64,000 nucleotides of DNA, from the NCBI GenBank assembly GCA_003118195.1, contig BEXV01000041.1:194621-258620 (forward strand), written 5' to 3'. This DNA comes from Hemicentrotus pulcherrimus (taxonomy: Eukaryota > Echinodermata > Echinoidea > Camarodonta > Strongylocentrotidae). The notes under the pieces are model-generated. The model saw only the letters and a program-made list of their open reading frames with translations, was not told the origin of the DNA and made no database searches. This document shows positions 12,401 through 26,000 of this stretch, in pieces. Numbering within the stretch: position 1 is the stretch's first letter; each line of letters begins with the position of its first letter. A program made the position numbers and the translations under genes.

Positions 12401-15400
12401 TTGGGAAAGAAAATATAAGATTGACCTACTGTACTTCTCTTGAAAACAGAAGATTTTTTTTCACGTGGTATTATTATTATGGACTTCAAAAAAACCTTTT
12501 CAACCGAAAAACAACTTTAGGTAAGATGCTATTTCTGTACATTTTGAGGCAATCTTAATCTATATAATTATATATGTGTGTGAATATCTTCAAATAACTT
12601 GAGTATTCTATTATCTAAAAAAAGATATCCTTCAATGCTGTGGATTCAGTTTGTAATGAATAAAACAACATTTAGAAATGCCATTCAAATGCAGAGGCTG
12701 CTTTATTTACAGCATGATCATTCAATCTAAATGCAAAATCCACTCCTATTGAATCTCTCACTAATGTTGTTATTCTTTTTCACCTCAATCCATTTTCATT
12801 ATTCATAACAAGGGAGTTTCCCTAAGGGAGAGGTCCCCAGAATCCTATAAAATTTTAATAGCCCCCAAACAAGATGGTGTTAGCTGTTACAACCCTTCAC
12901 GACCCTCACCAAACCCTGCTATGCATCAAGTATGAATGTTATATTATACCCAGGGCTGTGACTGCATCAATCTATGAATTTTTCATGTTATGTCATTTAC
13001 CATCAAAAGATGTCTCTACAATATGTTTCATTCTCCATCTACCATACACATTACAATTTTCTGTTTTTATGACTTGGTAAATAAGAGACACTAAGTGATC
13101 TCCATTTGGCAATAATTAGCACTTAAATCAATGTCATCAAATATAATTTCAAGCATACTGTAATTCACTGCTCCCTTACTCGTTTCAGACTGATACAATC
13201 AAATGCTCTTGAAGAAAAGCAACACATCAACGACTCCAGAATAAATGTTATTCCAGAGTATAAACATATAGATATAATAATGAGACTTACATTCCAATTG
13301 CTGTTTAATTAATGGCACCAATATTACAAAGGTTTTCTATTTTATAAAGTAAACCTTCACAATCATGAACCTGACGGTCCTGTATCTGTCAGCCATTATA
13401 CTTCAACCTCTCTTTTTCGTTTTGATTCCAAACTTTCAAATAGTTCTATATATTCCATATTCATCTCTAAAAAATTGATTATCAAGAAAATTTCACATGT
13501 TTCAAGTAATACATGGATACATAACAGCTTTGAAATTATGCCCTTTCTTCAGCATAGGTCTTGCTATCATTATTATCTGTGTACAAAGAGATAGGTTGGT
13601 TTCACATGGCTGAATGTCAATATTAACTTCAAATAGAGAAAGAGGAAGATTTCTAATTGCACTACCTCACTACTAATGGGAAACTGAATGCATAGTAATT
13701 GTTACTGCATACATGACCCATTCATGTCAGCTACACTAGCAACTGGGAACTTGACGCCACGGCTCAAAGCTGCTTCAATAAAACTCCTCTGTAAAAATAC
13801 GACAGAAACTCTTGGAAATGAAATAAATCAGACCATGTTCTAGATTCGGAATTGAATTTATTGTGCATTTCTCTCAGGATAAATGGTAATGTAGGCTATT
13901 TAATTGCTGTCAGACATGAATATGTCACTGTGGCAGGTAGTTATTAAGCCATAAATAGGTGAAAAAGGGGCTATTAATCCAAACTTGTCCACCACCTTAA
14001 TTATAACCGAGTAGCCTGCATGCATCGCATGAAATGGGTGAAAAAGCAAAATGCTGGCGGCCAATTTTTCCAGACCCTTTCATCCTCTTCCTCTGTTTAT
14101 TCCTTCCACTGCAGTACACAATACCACATTCATCATAGTTTGTCAGTGCTATTAGCGCATATTCCATGGAAATTCCCCCAACAATATGCAAACATCTGAA
14201 TTAGGAAAAAAATGGGGAGAAAAGAACTGTCGGCAACCTACAAATGAAAAGAATTGCCGCCGTCATTCGCCCTCACCTCCGGGTGAAAATTTTATCCAAT
14301 CTTTCTCCTTTTTTTTTCCAATTCATGCACTGCTCAAATGGCTTTGAGTTGGGAGAAGCAACCAAGCAGGCGCGAATGCGTTTTGGACTACGCTCTGGTG
14401 GAGCTGACTTGAAATTAAATCAACAGAGTATGTTTAATAATCTAATATCATAGAGCATTTCATCAAAATGTAATCCTTTTTCGCTGGATCTGTTTTCCAG
14501 TTTAATGGTGAGAGAAAAGACAGACATTGAGAAGGTTTGTTAATATTCATAGTCTACCGATTTAGCACTTGAGATTGAGGATATTATTTTCACTACGAGA
14601 AAGGCCTGGATTTGTTTACAATGAAATAGAAATTATGTATAAAACAAATCTTTCAGAGTATGATAAAAATGTATGACATTTTTTTAAAGTAAAAGATAAA
14701 CGCCCATGGCAGAGANNNNNNNNNNNNCCCCCCCCCCCCAGAAAAAAACAAAAAACAAAACATGCTTATTCAAATATATTTTAAAGCAAGAAGCCTTCAT
14801 AATCAACTTACTCTTTGAACAAGCTAACCATTAATCAATCCCACTGAAACATTCCCACTATTTTGAACTGCATAGTAAAGGATAGATGCGCCCACACAAC
14901 AATCACTTTCATTTTCACTTTATTGAAAATGAGAAAAATCTAATTCTAACTAATAGCCAAGCAGGTTTATAATCAATATCTAACACAGTCGTACATTGCC
15001 TTGGCAATATAAACGTGAGAACCTTGATTCATGTTTGCAGTGGTTAATCACACTAGTTTTGACCTTAAAAGACAAGCATGGCAGACCATGCATGAAAAAT
15101 ATCATTTCTGTTGAAAGAACCATTTATTGTTATATTTGTATTGTCTAGTTCCTATTTTATTTGCTTTTCATCACCTTTGCATTTATATTTTTGCCTTGAA
15201 ATGAAGCAAGCTGTCTGTGATTTATAACACTGTTGAATGATTGTGATAAAATGTATGCAATTGTACAGCGTTCAAACATCAACGGCTGACTATCGAGAAA
15301 TGGTGCATATCCTACTCATTAAACACCTTCATTCAAGCTGAATTACGATAATATTCAATGAATCTATTTATCAGTCTACATCAATAAATTTGATATTTGC

Positions 15401-16956
15401 CCTCTCACATTGAATCAGGGATTCATAAAACAGATCATTGCCACTCCTACAATGTTTCTTTCAGTACAACAGGCACTCTTGCACCAATTGCAAATGTTGA
15501 GCATTATCCATGCCGCACTGTGCCTTCAACTGTATGCACTGTATGTGACAACAGCGAAGCCTTCCCTTCTCCAAATCTAGGTTCAAGTTCTATTTGCACA
15601 TAAGTTTGGATAATGATATTTTCATCATTCAGGACTGTTTTGAAGGCCCTTGCCCCCGTTCCACATCTCAAATCCCTCCTCCCAGTGCTGCTTATTTTCT
15701 TCTACATCTCTTCAAAAAGAAAACAAAATCAAAAATTCAAACTTCTCATGACCGAGTAGAGAGCTTGCGCAAACACAGGAGACAAAGAACTGGGTTGGTG
15801 AAGTGGTGTGGGTTTACGCCCGACGGGTGCGTGGATGCGGGATGGAAGGGGGTCGGAGTATGCTTAGCGCTATTAATGGGTTTGGTGGGGAGAATGGAGT
15901 ATCGATGGCATCGGTGTAAATGAATGGTTAATGGATGGAGAAAACGTTAGGTTTGAGAGAGAAATTAGAGTCAAGGAGAGTGCCTTCAGAAAAGAGTTTC
16001 ATTTTCATGGATCATGGGATTCATGAGATAATTTGTTGAAGAGATTTTGTTAAAATTCCTGTAATTACCATACCTTAATTACAAATACAAGAATGGTCAG
16101 ACAAATTTCCTTTTTTAACCCAAAAGAAAATTGAAACAAGGAGTATTATCTAATAATAATAATTGAAAAGTTAATTTTGGAATCATAAGGTTTCAAAAAA
16201 GATTTTAAATAGTAAATTAGTCTGCCATGAGGTGGAATACAATAAAAGCTAATTTTTTAAAATAAATTCAAGTATTTTTCTTTAAGAGGAAACATTATGG
16301 TTAAAATTAATATATTGCCTCAAATTAGAAAACAATGAATAATTAACATAATGTCATCAACAGCAATTTGTGTTAACTCTACATGCTCTCAACAACTGGC
16401 TGTTGATTGCAAGTTTAAAGAGCTTGGCTGACTCATCGATCACCATCATCATCACCATCATCATGAACAAAACGATGATGCATTTGAGCATATTTCCCAG
16501 GTAGCCGTCCCCAGCCGCTTTCAAGCTGCTCTACCTTTGCTTGGTCATCATACGCGGATTAATTGTCCTGCAAATTATTCATGCATCTTTGACCAAATGC
16601 TTAAGAGACTTCATTCAATGCAGAGCAGCATCGTACATGCCCCAGAGAAAATAGCGTAATCTTATGCCACTAGAAAGCAGTTGTGGCATGGCTAGGCTAG
16701 CAGGCTGAACTTGTGATTTTTTTTTTGGGGGGGGGGGTGGGGTGGTTCCGATGCTCACATTTAGTCGGTCATTGACTGTAGACTTGGCTTGGAGGATCTA
16801 TGAGAGTAAGGATACGAGATGAGAGGAAATGCTTTTAGAAATTAGAATGCACGAAATGTGAGTGATCATGTCTTCAATGTGCAAAGTAGAGTAAAGTCAG
16901 AATCTTTGCTAAGATAATCCTAATTCATGCAGCTCCAAGTTTTAAGAACTCTGATA

Positions 16957-17001
<45 letters not shown>

Positions 17002-20000
17002 GTGATGGTGGTGATGATGATGATGATGATGATGATGATAAATATAATGATTATGTAATTTTAAAAAGACCAAATATCAACTTTTGGAATTTTACAAATC
17101 AGTCTGATGGGTGAATGAAAACTGGGCCACATTTCACAGACAATAAACTTCATTGGACCCCAGGCTATATAGGCTGTATCCGACCACCATATTTACTCCA
17201 GTTAATAGCTTTGTATGTATTGGTCATATTGGGAATTTGCCACAAGCGGGGAGATTTCTGAAAGCAATCAAATGGGAATTTTGCATAAAACTGGATGTTT
17301 TCAGGGGACGATCTGGATTTTTGGGGAAATGAACAGAATTACAGGTCATTTTAGAAAGAGTTTATTTTGATTGGACAAAATTGAAGATGATTGAAATGGA
17401 CATACTGGAAGATGGGCAAAGGATATCCTGATTGTAACAATCACAACAAATAAAGGTGAAGCGAATAAGAATGGACACTATTTAACAAGCTTATAAATGT
17501 AATTCATTACGGGATAAATTACTTGCCCTCCAGCAAACAAGACCTTTTAACAAAAACATTGGAAATTTATCTAAATATAATGACATCAAAGAAGGCAGAA
17601 AAATGACAAGGCCAAAATGTTCTTGTGACAGATCCTATATTTCTAAGTAATAGAAAGATATGGAGTCCCACTCACACAATTCAAATTTCTGGCATTGAGG
17701 TGAATATCTCATAATGCTCCTTTAATAACTTAAATGGAAGCTGACTTTCTCATTGGGTATAACCTAAATGAACCCATTGTCTACTGGATCTGAGTGGTCC
17801 CGTGTTATACCTATAGGGATGAGAGAATTCAGCACTAAACAGGTTAATATTACCCCTATACTCACATAATCTTTCATACATTCCATCTGTCATTCTATCT
17901 TCCCTTATCTTCTGATATTTCCATCTCAAAAGAAGATGTTTCTCTACCACACCTGGTGTCTCCTAACAGTGTAATATCGAGCTCCTGAATACCCATACAC
18001 TTTCTATTCAACCAATATACTATATGAATGCTAATTTTGAGCTCTAATATTGCATTGTGAGAAAATATGGTCTGATTTGTTCCAGTACGCAGTAGATTGG
18101 TTGTCTGAACAAGTAAAATAAACCTGTAAACAAACTTTCCTATAAGTTTGGTTAATTAAAAACCACAGCTCTTACTCATATATGCAGTCCAAAGTTAAAA
18201 TTAACCAACTGTAATGCATTTTGTACCAAAATTTTTGGTCATGTTTTTTTTTTAAATTTTTAGTCTTGATACTGCATGCATGGACCCTATGATATTACCA
18301 TGTTACTTTTCATTTGATTTAAGATTTTCTTTAAAACTCAAAGGAGATAAAAGTAATCTCACCTAACATACTAGACAATCATATTTAAAAAAGCCTGTCT
18401 CAAACATGACGCCATATCTGTGTGCCTGGGAGAACAAAAGATTTACATCTCTCTCTGACAGCCTTGCATCTGACATTTAAGGAGCTCCAGGCCTCCACCT
18501 CCTCGATAGCTAAAACTGGGTCGATTGGACCGGTTTTCAGAAATTAGAACCGGGACTGAAATATTGGCCGTTAATGTGAAGAGACGGTTAAACAAGGCTA
18601 GATTTCCTGAATTTGTAAGAGCCATTTTTTCTGCATCTAACCTTCTTGATTTATTAATTGAAAAGGTCTCTGATGCCAGGAATAAAATGTCTTCACAGTG
18701 TATTGACAAGGGAGATAGAAATGAAATGTATATTTGCAAAATTATGCGGCTATAGAGCATTTCAAAATGTCAATGTGCGTATTTATAAGCATTCTTGATT
18801 GATAGCAATACATGCCACATGTATGCCAGAGGACAGTTATTGTTCTGTAATGTCAAGAAGCAGGATCTGTCAAAAACTATTGTCTAAACAATCTCTGTTT
18901 TTCAATTTTGAAGAAAAACATGTGAATAATTTTCAGCAGTTCACCTGAATATACCTGCATAACTAGATATCGCTAGTCCCACACAAAATCAGGAGTGGGT
19001 GAGTTACATGGCTGAATGATTAAAACTGATACCGTTTTAAAAATACATATATCCTCTGCCCAGCCACTCGCTTTTTCATATCATTTCTCATCTTTGATTA
19101 ATCAAATATCAAGGCTATCTAGGCCATCAGCAGCCCAACCAATACATATCTGATGAGGCATCCCTGGAAAATGTTTTATGTATCGACGGAAAAGATACTG
19201 TATGTAGTTGTGAAGTGTGTACATACAGGATGTACAAGCACACCATAATGTATATGAAGGTGGTATATAGAGGATATAGAGATGGGATGAACTAAGAAAA
19301 TACATTCATTACTTTGGGGGATTTTATTTTATGTTGTCAGTGTAAATTACCCTATGTTTGTGCTATTTATTAATCATCTAGGATAAGCTGACTAAAAGAA
19401 ATTTGCTAGAGTCCCTGCTAGCTATCTGTAATAATAACATGCACAAGCAAGGAGTCAATTTTCCCCTTTAGCAATGTAGCAGTCACACAAGTATGGCCAC
19501 CTCCTTCCTACAGACATATACTTTTCAAAACATAAGGCAATACAGCGGAAATAGTTTTTTTCTTCTTCAAAGAGTTTAAAACTACTTTCTACCATCTACC
19601 ACTTCATAATAACCTTTCCACAACAACATTCCTACCCCTGGCACAGGAAATGTTGAAAGCCAAGTGTGGGAATGTCATGTTAGGAGTGGGATTGCCTGTA
19701 TGGTAGAGAGGGTCCAAATAACCCCTATCCAGGCCCTCTCAGTATAGTATTCTCCTCACAGAATATTCTTCCTAAAGGCATTCACTCCAAAACATATAGA
19801 TGGCAAGAAAAACAACTTAAAGTCACAACACTCTTTCTTAACACCCCTTTTTCTTTCTTTAGAATTACTGTCTACCATCTACCACTCCATATTAACCATT
19901 AAACAAAAATAGTTGCACCCCATAAACAGGAAATGCCAACATGTCAGGTGTGGTATTACTTGTAAAGAAGAAAGCGTCCATATAACTCCTCTCATCAATG

Positions 20001-23000
20001 TATAGTTTTCTCCTCGAATGGTATTCTTCAAGAAGCATTCTTCCAAAAACACATGGCAAAAGAATGATAAGATTTCACAATATTCTCTAAATGTGAGCTT
20101 TTTTGCAGGTTTTAGATTACTTTCTGTAAAAACTTTCCATAACAACATTTGTCCCCCTTGCACAGGAAATACCAAACATCTTGAGTGGGATTGTAGTGTG
20201 ATGGGAGTGGAAATGAACAGAATGGGATTGCCTGCCTTCATGGTAAAGAGAGTCCAAAGAAGCCCTCTCAAAGTATAGTATTCTCCTCACATCAAGCCAT
20301 TTCTGTGAAGTACCGTCTATTGCTTCATTAAAAAAGAGGCAAGGAGGCAATGGATCTGTGACGTATGGAAGTACTGTACAAGGGCCTTATTAGAGGTAAG
20401 AGTGAAATTCTATCATTTTTTTCACCTCCTCGTACAAGATCTTGGACTACAAAAACGGAAGCAAATAAATTTGAAGAGGCAAGTGATTCAACTTTAACAT
20501 AAGATATATATTATAGAAACTATGACATTTTGTCATGCAGTTCAGAAATGAGACTGAAATGAATTAACATTTGCATGTTATGTTGGTACTAATTACAAAG
20601 CAGTAAGACGAAACATTAAAAACATGTACTAAACCACAACAGAAGGATACTGAAACACATTTCATTAAAAAGTGGCCGATTTGGTAGGTGCAAAAAGTGT
20701 ATCAATATGATAGCTTTTCCTATCATATTGCAATAGAAACTTATAAAACCATATATCAGAATGAGATCAGGTCTACCACTGCAATTCATTAACATGATCT
20801 AGCAGCAGGAGAGAGAGATTAGCAGTAATGAATTATTCATATGATACCTACAGAACAATCGCCTTTCTATTAGAGAGTAATATTTAGTAGGATAATGACA
20901 GAAAAGGATGATCTTTGATATTAAACCTTGTGTAACATCACACTAATCCATTTCAGCCATTCCACGTTTCAACTTGATGCATGCATGGTCATCACAGAGC
21001 CTTATCAAAAATTAATACCCCATTTCCTGAGGATTATAAATCAATATCCAAAACTGGAATCTAGGCGATGAGCGTATCATCATTATGATGTTCTCTCTTC
21101 TGCTATTGGCTATAAGTCATTTAGTGCCAGATTTGGCCAATTGAAGAAATTTGAAGAAAAATAATAATTTAAAGATACTATGTCCCTTTTGCAGCCAACC
21201 TCAAATTCTGCAGGAATTATGAATATGTCATGTATGTCCCATCTGTGAAATTTAAACGTTAGCAGAGTCCTAATATTCAAATTATGCAAGGAAACCAGTT
21301 TACTTGCTAGACTTCACTGTCAGACACTATTGTCTGTATTGAGTGACTGACTGGCTTTTTTCTTCTTTAGTAATAACATACATAAAACAAGCTGTGAAAG
21401 GATTTGTCTACATCAATAAACCCACTTCTTGAAATGGCCTAAATTAAACTGATTGAATCTTTGAGCGGCATAAAACGTACGACCATGTGGTAAAATGGTC
21501 TGAAAATTAAGACTATTACTTATTGGCTCTATAGCCCCTAAATCGATTTGACAACTAATAGTCGTTATTTTCCCACTTGAAGACATTTTCAAGCCCCTCC
21601 CCCCCCTTTTTTTAAAGGAGTTCTAAATTAGTATTTTCTTTCAAATGCCATTGGAATTTAACCTTTTGATTTTTATGGCCTGCAAATGGGACATAGTACC
21701 TTTAAGGGATCAGTTTGCAACATTTGGTTGCAGCTTTTTCTATTCTTCAATTAAGGCCCATCTCTTTACAAAAAATATGATAATTGCAAGGGATTTGATG
21801 TACTTACCCTATCTAACCTGTTCAAATTATGAAAATTCTTTGGTGAAAATTAAGTCACTCTTTTATTTTGGCACACTAACAACAGAATGGACATTTTTTC
21901 TTCCTCTTAAATGTCTTTTTATTAGGAGGGAGAGTTCAGCATTATCAAAATGACAACTAAATTCAGAGTACTACATAGAATTAATTTCGGTTCAGCCTGA
22001 AAAGTGCAATCAAAACTTTTTTCAGTAATACCAACAAGGCAAACTTTTCTATGCAAAACAAAGTTTGGTGAAACTTTGATCTTGAAATTGGCAACTGAGG
22101 TGATACTACTTCCATCCTTGTTTGTTTAAACCTGGGACCATGGGCATGCAATATTCATCTTTTTCCGATCTCAAAAGGCAAACACATCACTTTCCCATTC
22201 ATTGATAATCCCCCAGCAAATATGGTGAAGGGGATTAGAGTTATCTAGTTACGCTGCAAATGCCTGCGAGATCCTGTTTTTCTATCCACTGATCAAGGCT
22301 CGTAATCAGATTGCCTCATGCCCACTGGTTCCTGAAGATGATTTGATAGCGCACCCTTTCAGGGTCACATGATATTTCATATTTAAAATGAGAGGAGAGA
22401 GAGAGGATGAAGATGTGAGAACATCTTGATGGCATTTCAATACTCGTTGAGTTTGTAGGGCAAAGAAAATGGTGTTTGATATCAGTCAAGATAGTTACAT
22501 GAATCAGGTTGATTGAAACAAAATAACCCTTTACAGCTGAATGTAATATGAGAATGAAATTTTATTACTAATCCATTACTTTTTAAAAAGTCATTCCACA
22601 TTACTCAATCTTTGTGATATTTCACAGATCTTCCCTGATTTAAGCAATACAAGCATACAATCATTTTATGCAAAGGATACAATTTTTGTTCTCAGAAATG
22701 CAATAGCTGGCAGAAAGTGGTTACTCCTCTACTACACCAAATATATGGCCCTCTATATGAAGAGAGACCTATCATATGGCTGTACACAACCACAAGGTTA
22801 GAATCCAGTAATGATTTCGATTGCATTGTTATTTTTGATGCAAACCTTTTCAATTATGCTAATGAAAGGATTCGTGATGATCTCTTAATGCAACCTCCTA
22901 ATATAATTACATCCTTCTTTTAATTGCCCCACGAGCCATCCAAATGAGGAGAAAGACATAAATCCACAATCCTATGGGATACTTGAAAGAGCCACTCCGA

Positions 23001-26000
23001 CCACTTGCGTGCGGCGGTAAGGAGCCGGAAAATTGAGTCGTTTCATGGAAGATTGGCCATGTGAAGAAAGTAAATGAGGAGGGGGTCCCCCATGGGTTCT
23101 ACACACAGGCTATCCACCATCTTGCTTCTATGGCTTTCCTAATTACACATAAATTTCCCATAGAGGTTTTTAAAAGTCCCACCAGGGACACCTGTTTGCA
23201 ACTCTGAATAGAAAATTCTGCGGAAAATATTAAGTAATATATAGAATATTTTCAAAACAACATTTAGATGTACTGTGCAAATTGCAGTACCGGGAAAAAT
23301 AAGATTTAATTCTATAATAAATTAGCACTTACATATCTACCCTATGCATTCTAAGGAAACATACAGTTAGAAAATAAGATCAGTTTTCAATAATTACTTT
23401 AAAGAGCTTTCCTGGACAATACCACTTTTCAATGTTTCCTTTAAATTCATTTTCCATTACTTTAATGGATGAAGAAAATGCAGATTAATATATCAATTTC
23501 CTCCTACAAACTTGAGTGCCAAAGAAGACATTTTAAACTCTCCAGACATCCACAACATGCAAAACCCTTGAGCAAGCACAGGGATACTGAATACCAATGC
23601 CACATGGGATGGTGACTTACCCTAAAATTGTAATCAATCGCAACAGTGTGCCACTCCCCATCGCTGACTCCTCCCTGTCTGGATGCGGTTACCGTGGTGA
23701 CAATGCTACCGGTTGAGAATGAGAATCGAACTTGGCTGTTGACGATCTCAAGAGCGATGAAGTCATGCTGCTGGTTGTAGCGGCCATTGTAGAAGATCAG
23801 TCCGTTGGGCTCCGTGGAGGAAAAGCTGGAAGATGAAAGGATTTCAATCAATTAAAGTGATTGGCTAACATTGTTAGGAATTTAAAAATATCTAATTCTG
23901 TTACTTGAAAATGGTATAAACATGCAAGGTATAATTTTAGAATATGGCTCTGAGAGTCTCAAGTCATAAAACCTTTGGGAAGTATTTGAAAACACTTTTT
24001 GAACTCGAGTAAAGGTCTCCATTTAAAAGGTCTCAGAGATGCGATATTATACAAAATCGTGGTTTGCGTTGAACTTACAGCTTTTCAGTCTAAACAATGG
24101 TAGTTTTCAGGGTTTTTGAGTACTAATACATGTACCCATACACATGTTTCATTTAGTTTGAGAATTTTTTAGATCGGCTATTCGCAAAGCTAGCCAATCA
24201 CTTTAAGGAATATTCAAGATTATTCATTGACTTGAATTTTATAGGTGAAGAGAAATACCAGCATTTCACATCAGAGCATGGTTATGAATATCTCTGATTT
24301 GTGACTCAAGAGATTCAACATCTATGCTAGAATCCAACTATTTATGCACTGCTTTAACACTTTGTTCATAAACAGTAATATCATAGAATAGAGACAGGTT
24401 TACTGTTGAAATATTATTACTCATTGAAAAATAAACACAATTGTATATTTTTAAAAAATTTTAAAGGAAAAAACTTTCTAGAGTTGATTGAGTGCAAATT
24501 GTAATGTAAATATTGTAATTTCATTTTCTTGAATTCCTGATAAGCCACCAGATTTCAGATTTTGTCAATTTTGTAAAACTTTCTCACTCCTACACTTTGA
24601 GGTTTTGGTAACAACCTTTTGCTAAATTATGCATTTACCACACACCAAGACATTGCCAAACATGGAAAATAAATATGTAAATGAATGTTAATTATCACAC
24701 TAGTGAATTCAATTTCTTGTGAGATCTAGAATAGAATCTAGGATTAAATATCTCTGCTTGACTTGATGGAAGAGTGCATGATGAGGCATCGCCAGTACAA
24801 TGACTTGTTGATCATCATATGCTTGCCTATATCCATCAACCGCACCTTCCAACCACCATATATTTCTGCAGACAACGCAGAGATCTCACCTCAAAGATTT
24901 AAGAAGGGGACTTTGGTCGGTCAGGCTGGATTGAATAATTGGAAGATGTATCGTCAGTGACATGGGTAAATTTGAACAAGGCCTGAATCATTAGGACACT
25001 GGTGAATCATAGCAATGGAGAACCAAGACAATGTAAGAAGGGTATCACAAGAGGCTTTGTCGTGCAGCGCTTGGGCTGGGAGATGTGTGTCGGCTTGATT
25101 GGAAGGGTTATCGAGGTGAGATGGATCTGGAATAAAAGGCGCTTAAAATGTCAGGTTAAAAGTGCCAATCTTGGCAACTTCACTATCTACATGTACAAGA
25201 CTTTCCCTGTCTGTTTGATTCCCCGACTTCAGTGTACTGAAAAATATGTACATTGCCCCACCGGCAAGCAGAGTTAAATTCATCAAAACATTCAATCTTC
25301 ACTTCACTGAAAGTTACGTTTCAGTTACTTTTTCAAAGAAAAAAACAAAGCATTTTTAAAAAAAAGGTAATTTCCTTCCTTTCATTCTTATTATATATAC
25401 TCCTCAATATTTTTATCTCATACATGCTCTATAAGAAGCCCTTTTAATTTTATTTTTTAATACTTTTTTTACTGTGTGTGTGTGTATTTTAAACAAAATT
25501 ATGAATTATATGATTCTGCATGTACATATTTCCCATAAATCAGAATCCCTCTGACTTACAAAAAACATCTGTTTGTTTGATATTAAATCGTAAGGCATTT
25601 TCAGATTAAAAATCAATCCAACCTATACAAAAATTGACATTGAAAATTATACTTCAAAATTGAGTTTGATACATGGCTCATTTCATTCCGTAGTGTCCAT
25701 ACTAAGGCCGATCCCTTATGACATTGAAAAAGGGTAGACAGTTATCAGGGATATGTGAGTTTAGATCAAAAATAAATGGCAATATAAGCTAGTCCTATCA
25801 TATGGGTTATAAGTTGCTTTGTATCACATGCGTTGTTATCCATGTTTTCCACCTCTGAATAATAATAGGTTCTTGCGACAGTCCATGAACTCTTAGTTTA
25901 GGCTGTGTTTTTAAAATTCAAAGTTATCTTGTAGTTAGGGACCGTGTGGGCGCACTCATGGTTACAAAGTTTATGCAAAATTATAAACCATAAGTAATCT

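Larger units (their letters stand above)
12189..23620. other. Intron w3-w4 (11.4 kb)
   Basis: Contains an N gap with C run at 14716-14739, a GAT microsatellite (16952-17040), a three-copy tandem duplication (19575-20293), a perfect hairpin (20703-20730) and a TTAA-flanked element (21173-21701). The remainder is unremarkable AT-rich sequence with no recognisable gene. Confidence 0.85.

Noticed and set aside
12188..23621. Possible missing exon between w3 and w4 because the LamG1 loop is shorter than in vertebrates
   Set aside because: Both sides are phase 0 and the strands on either side align; loop length varies in this domain.
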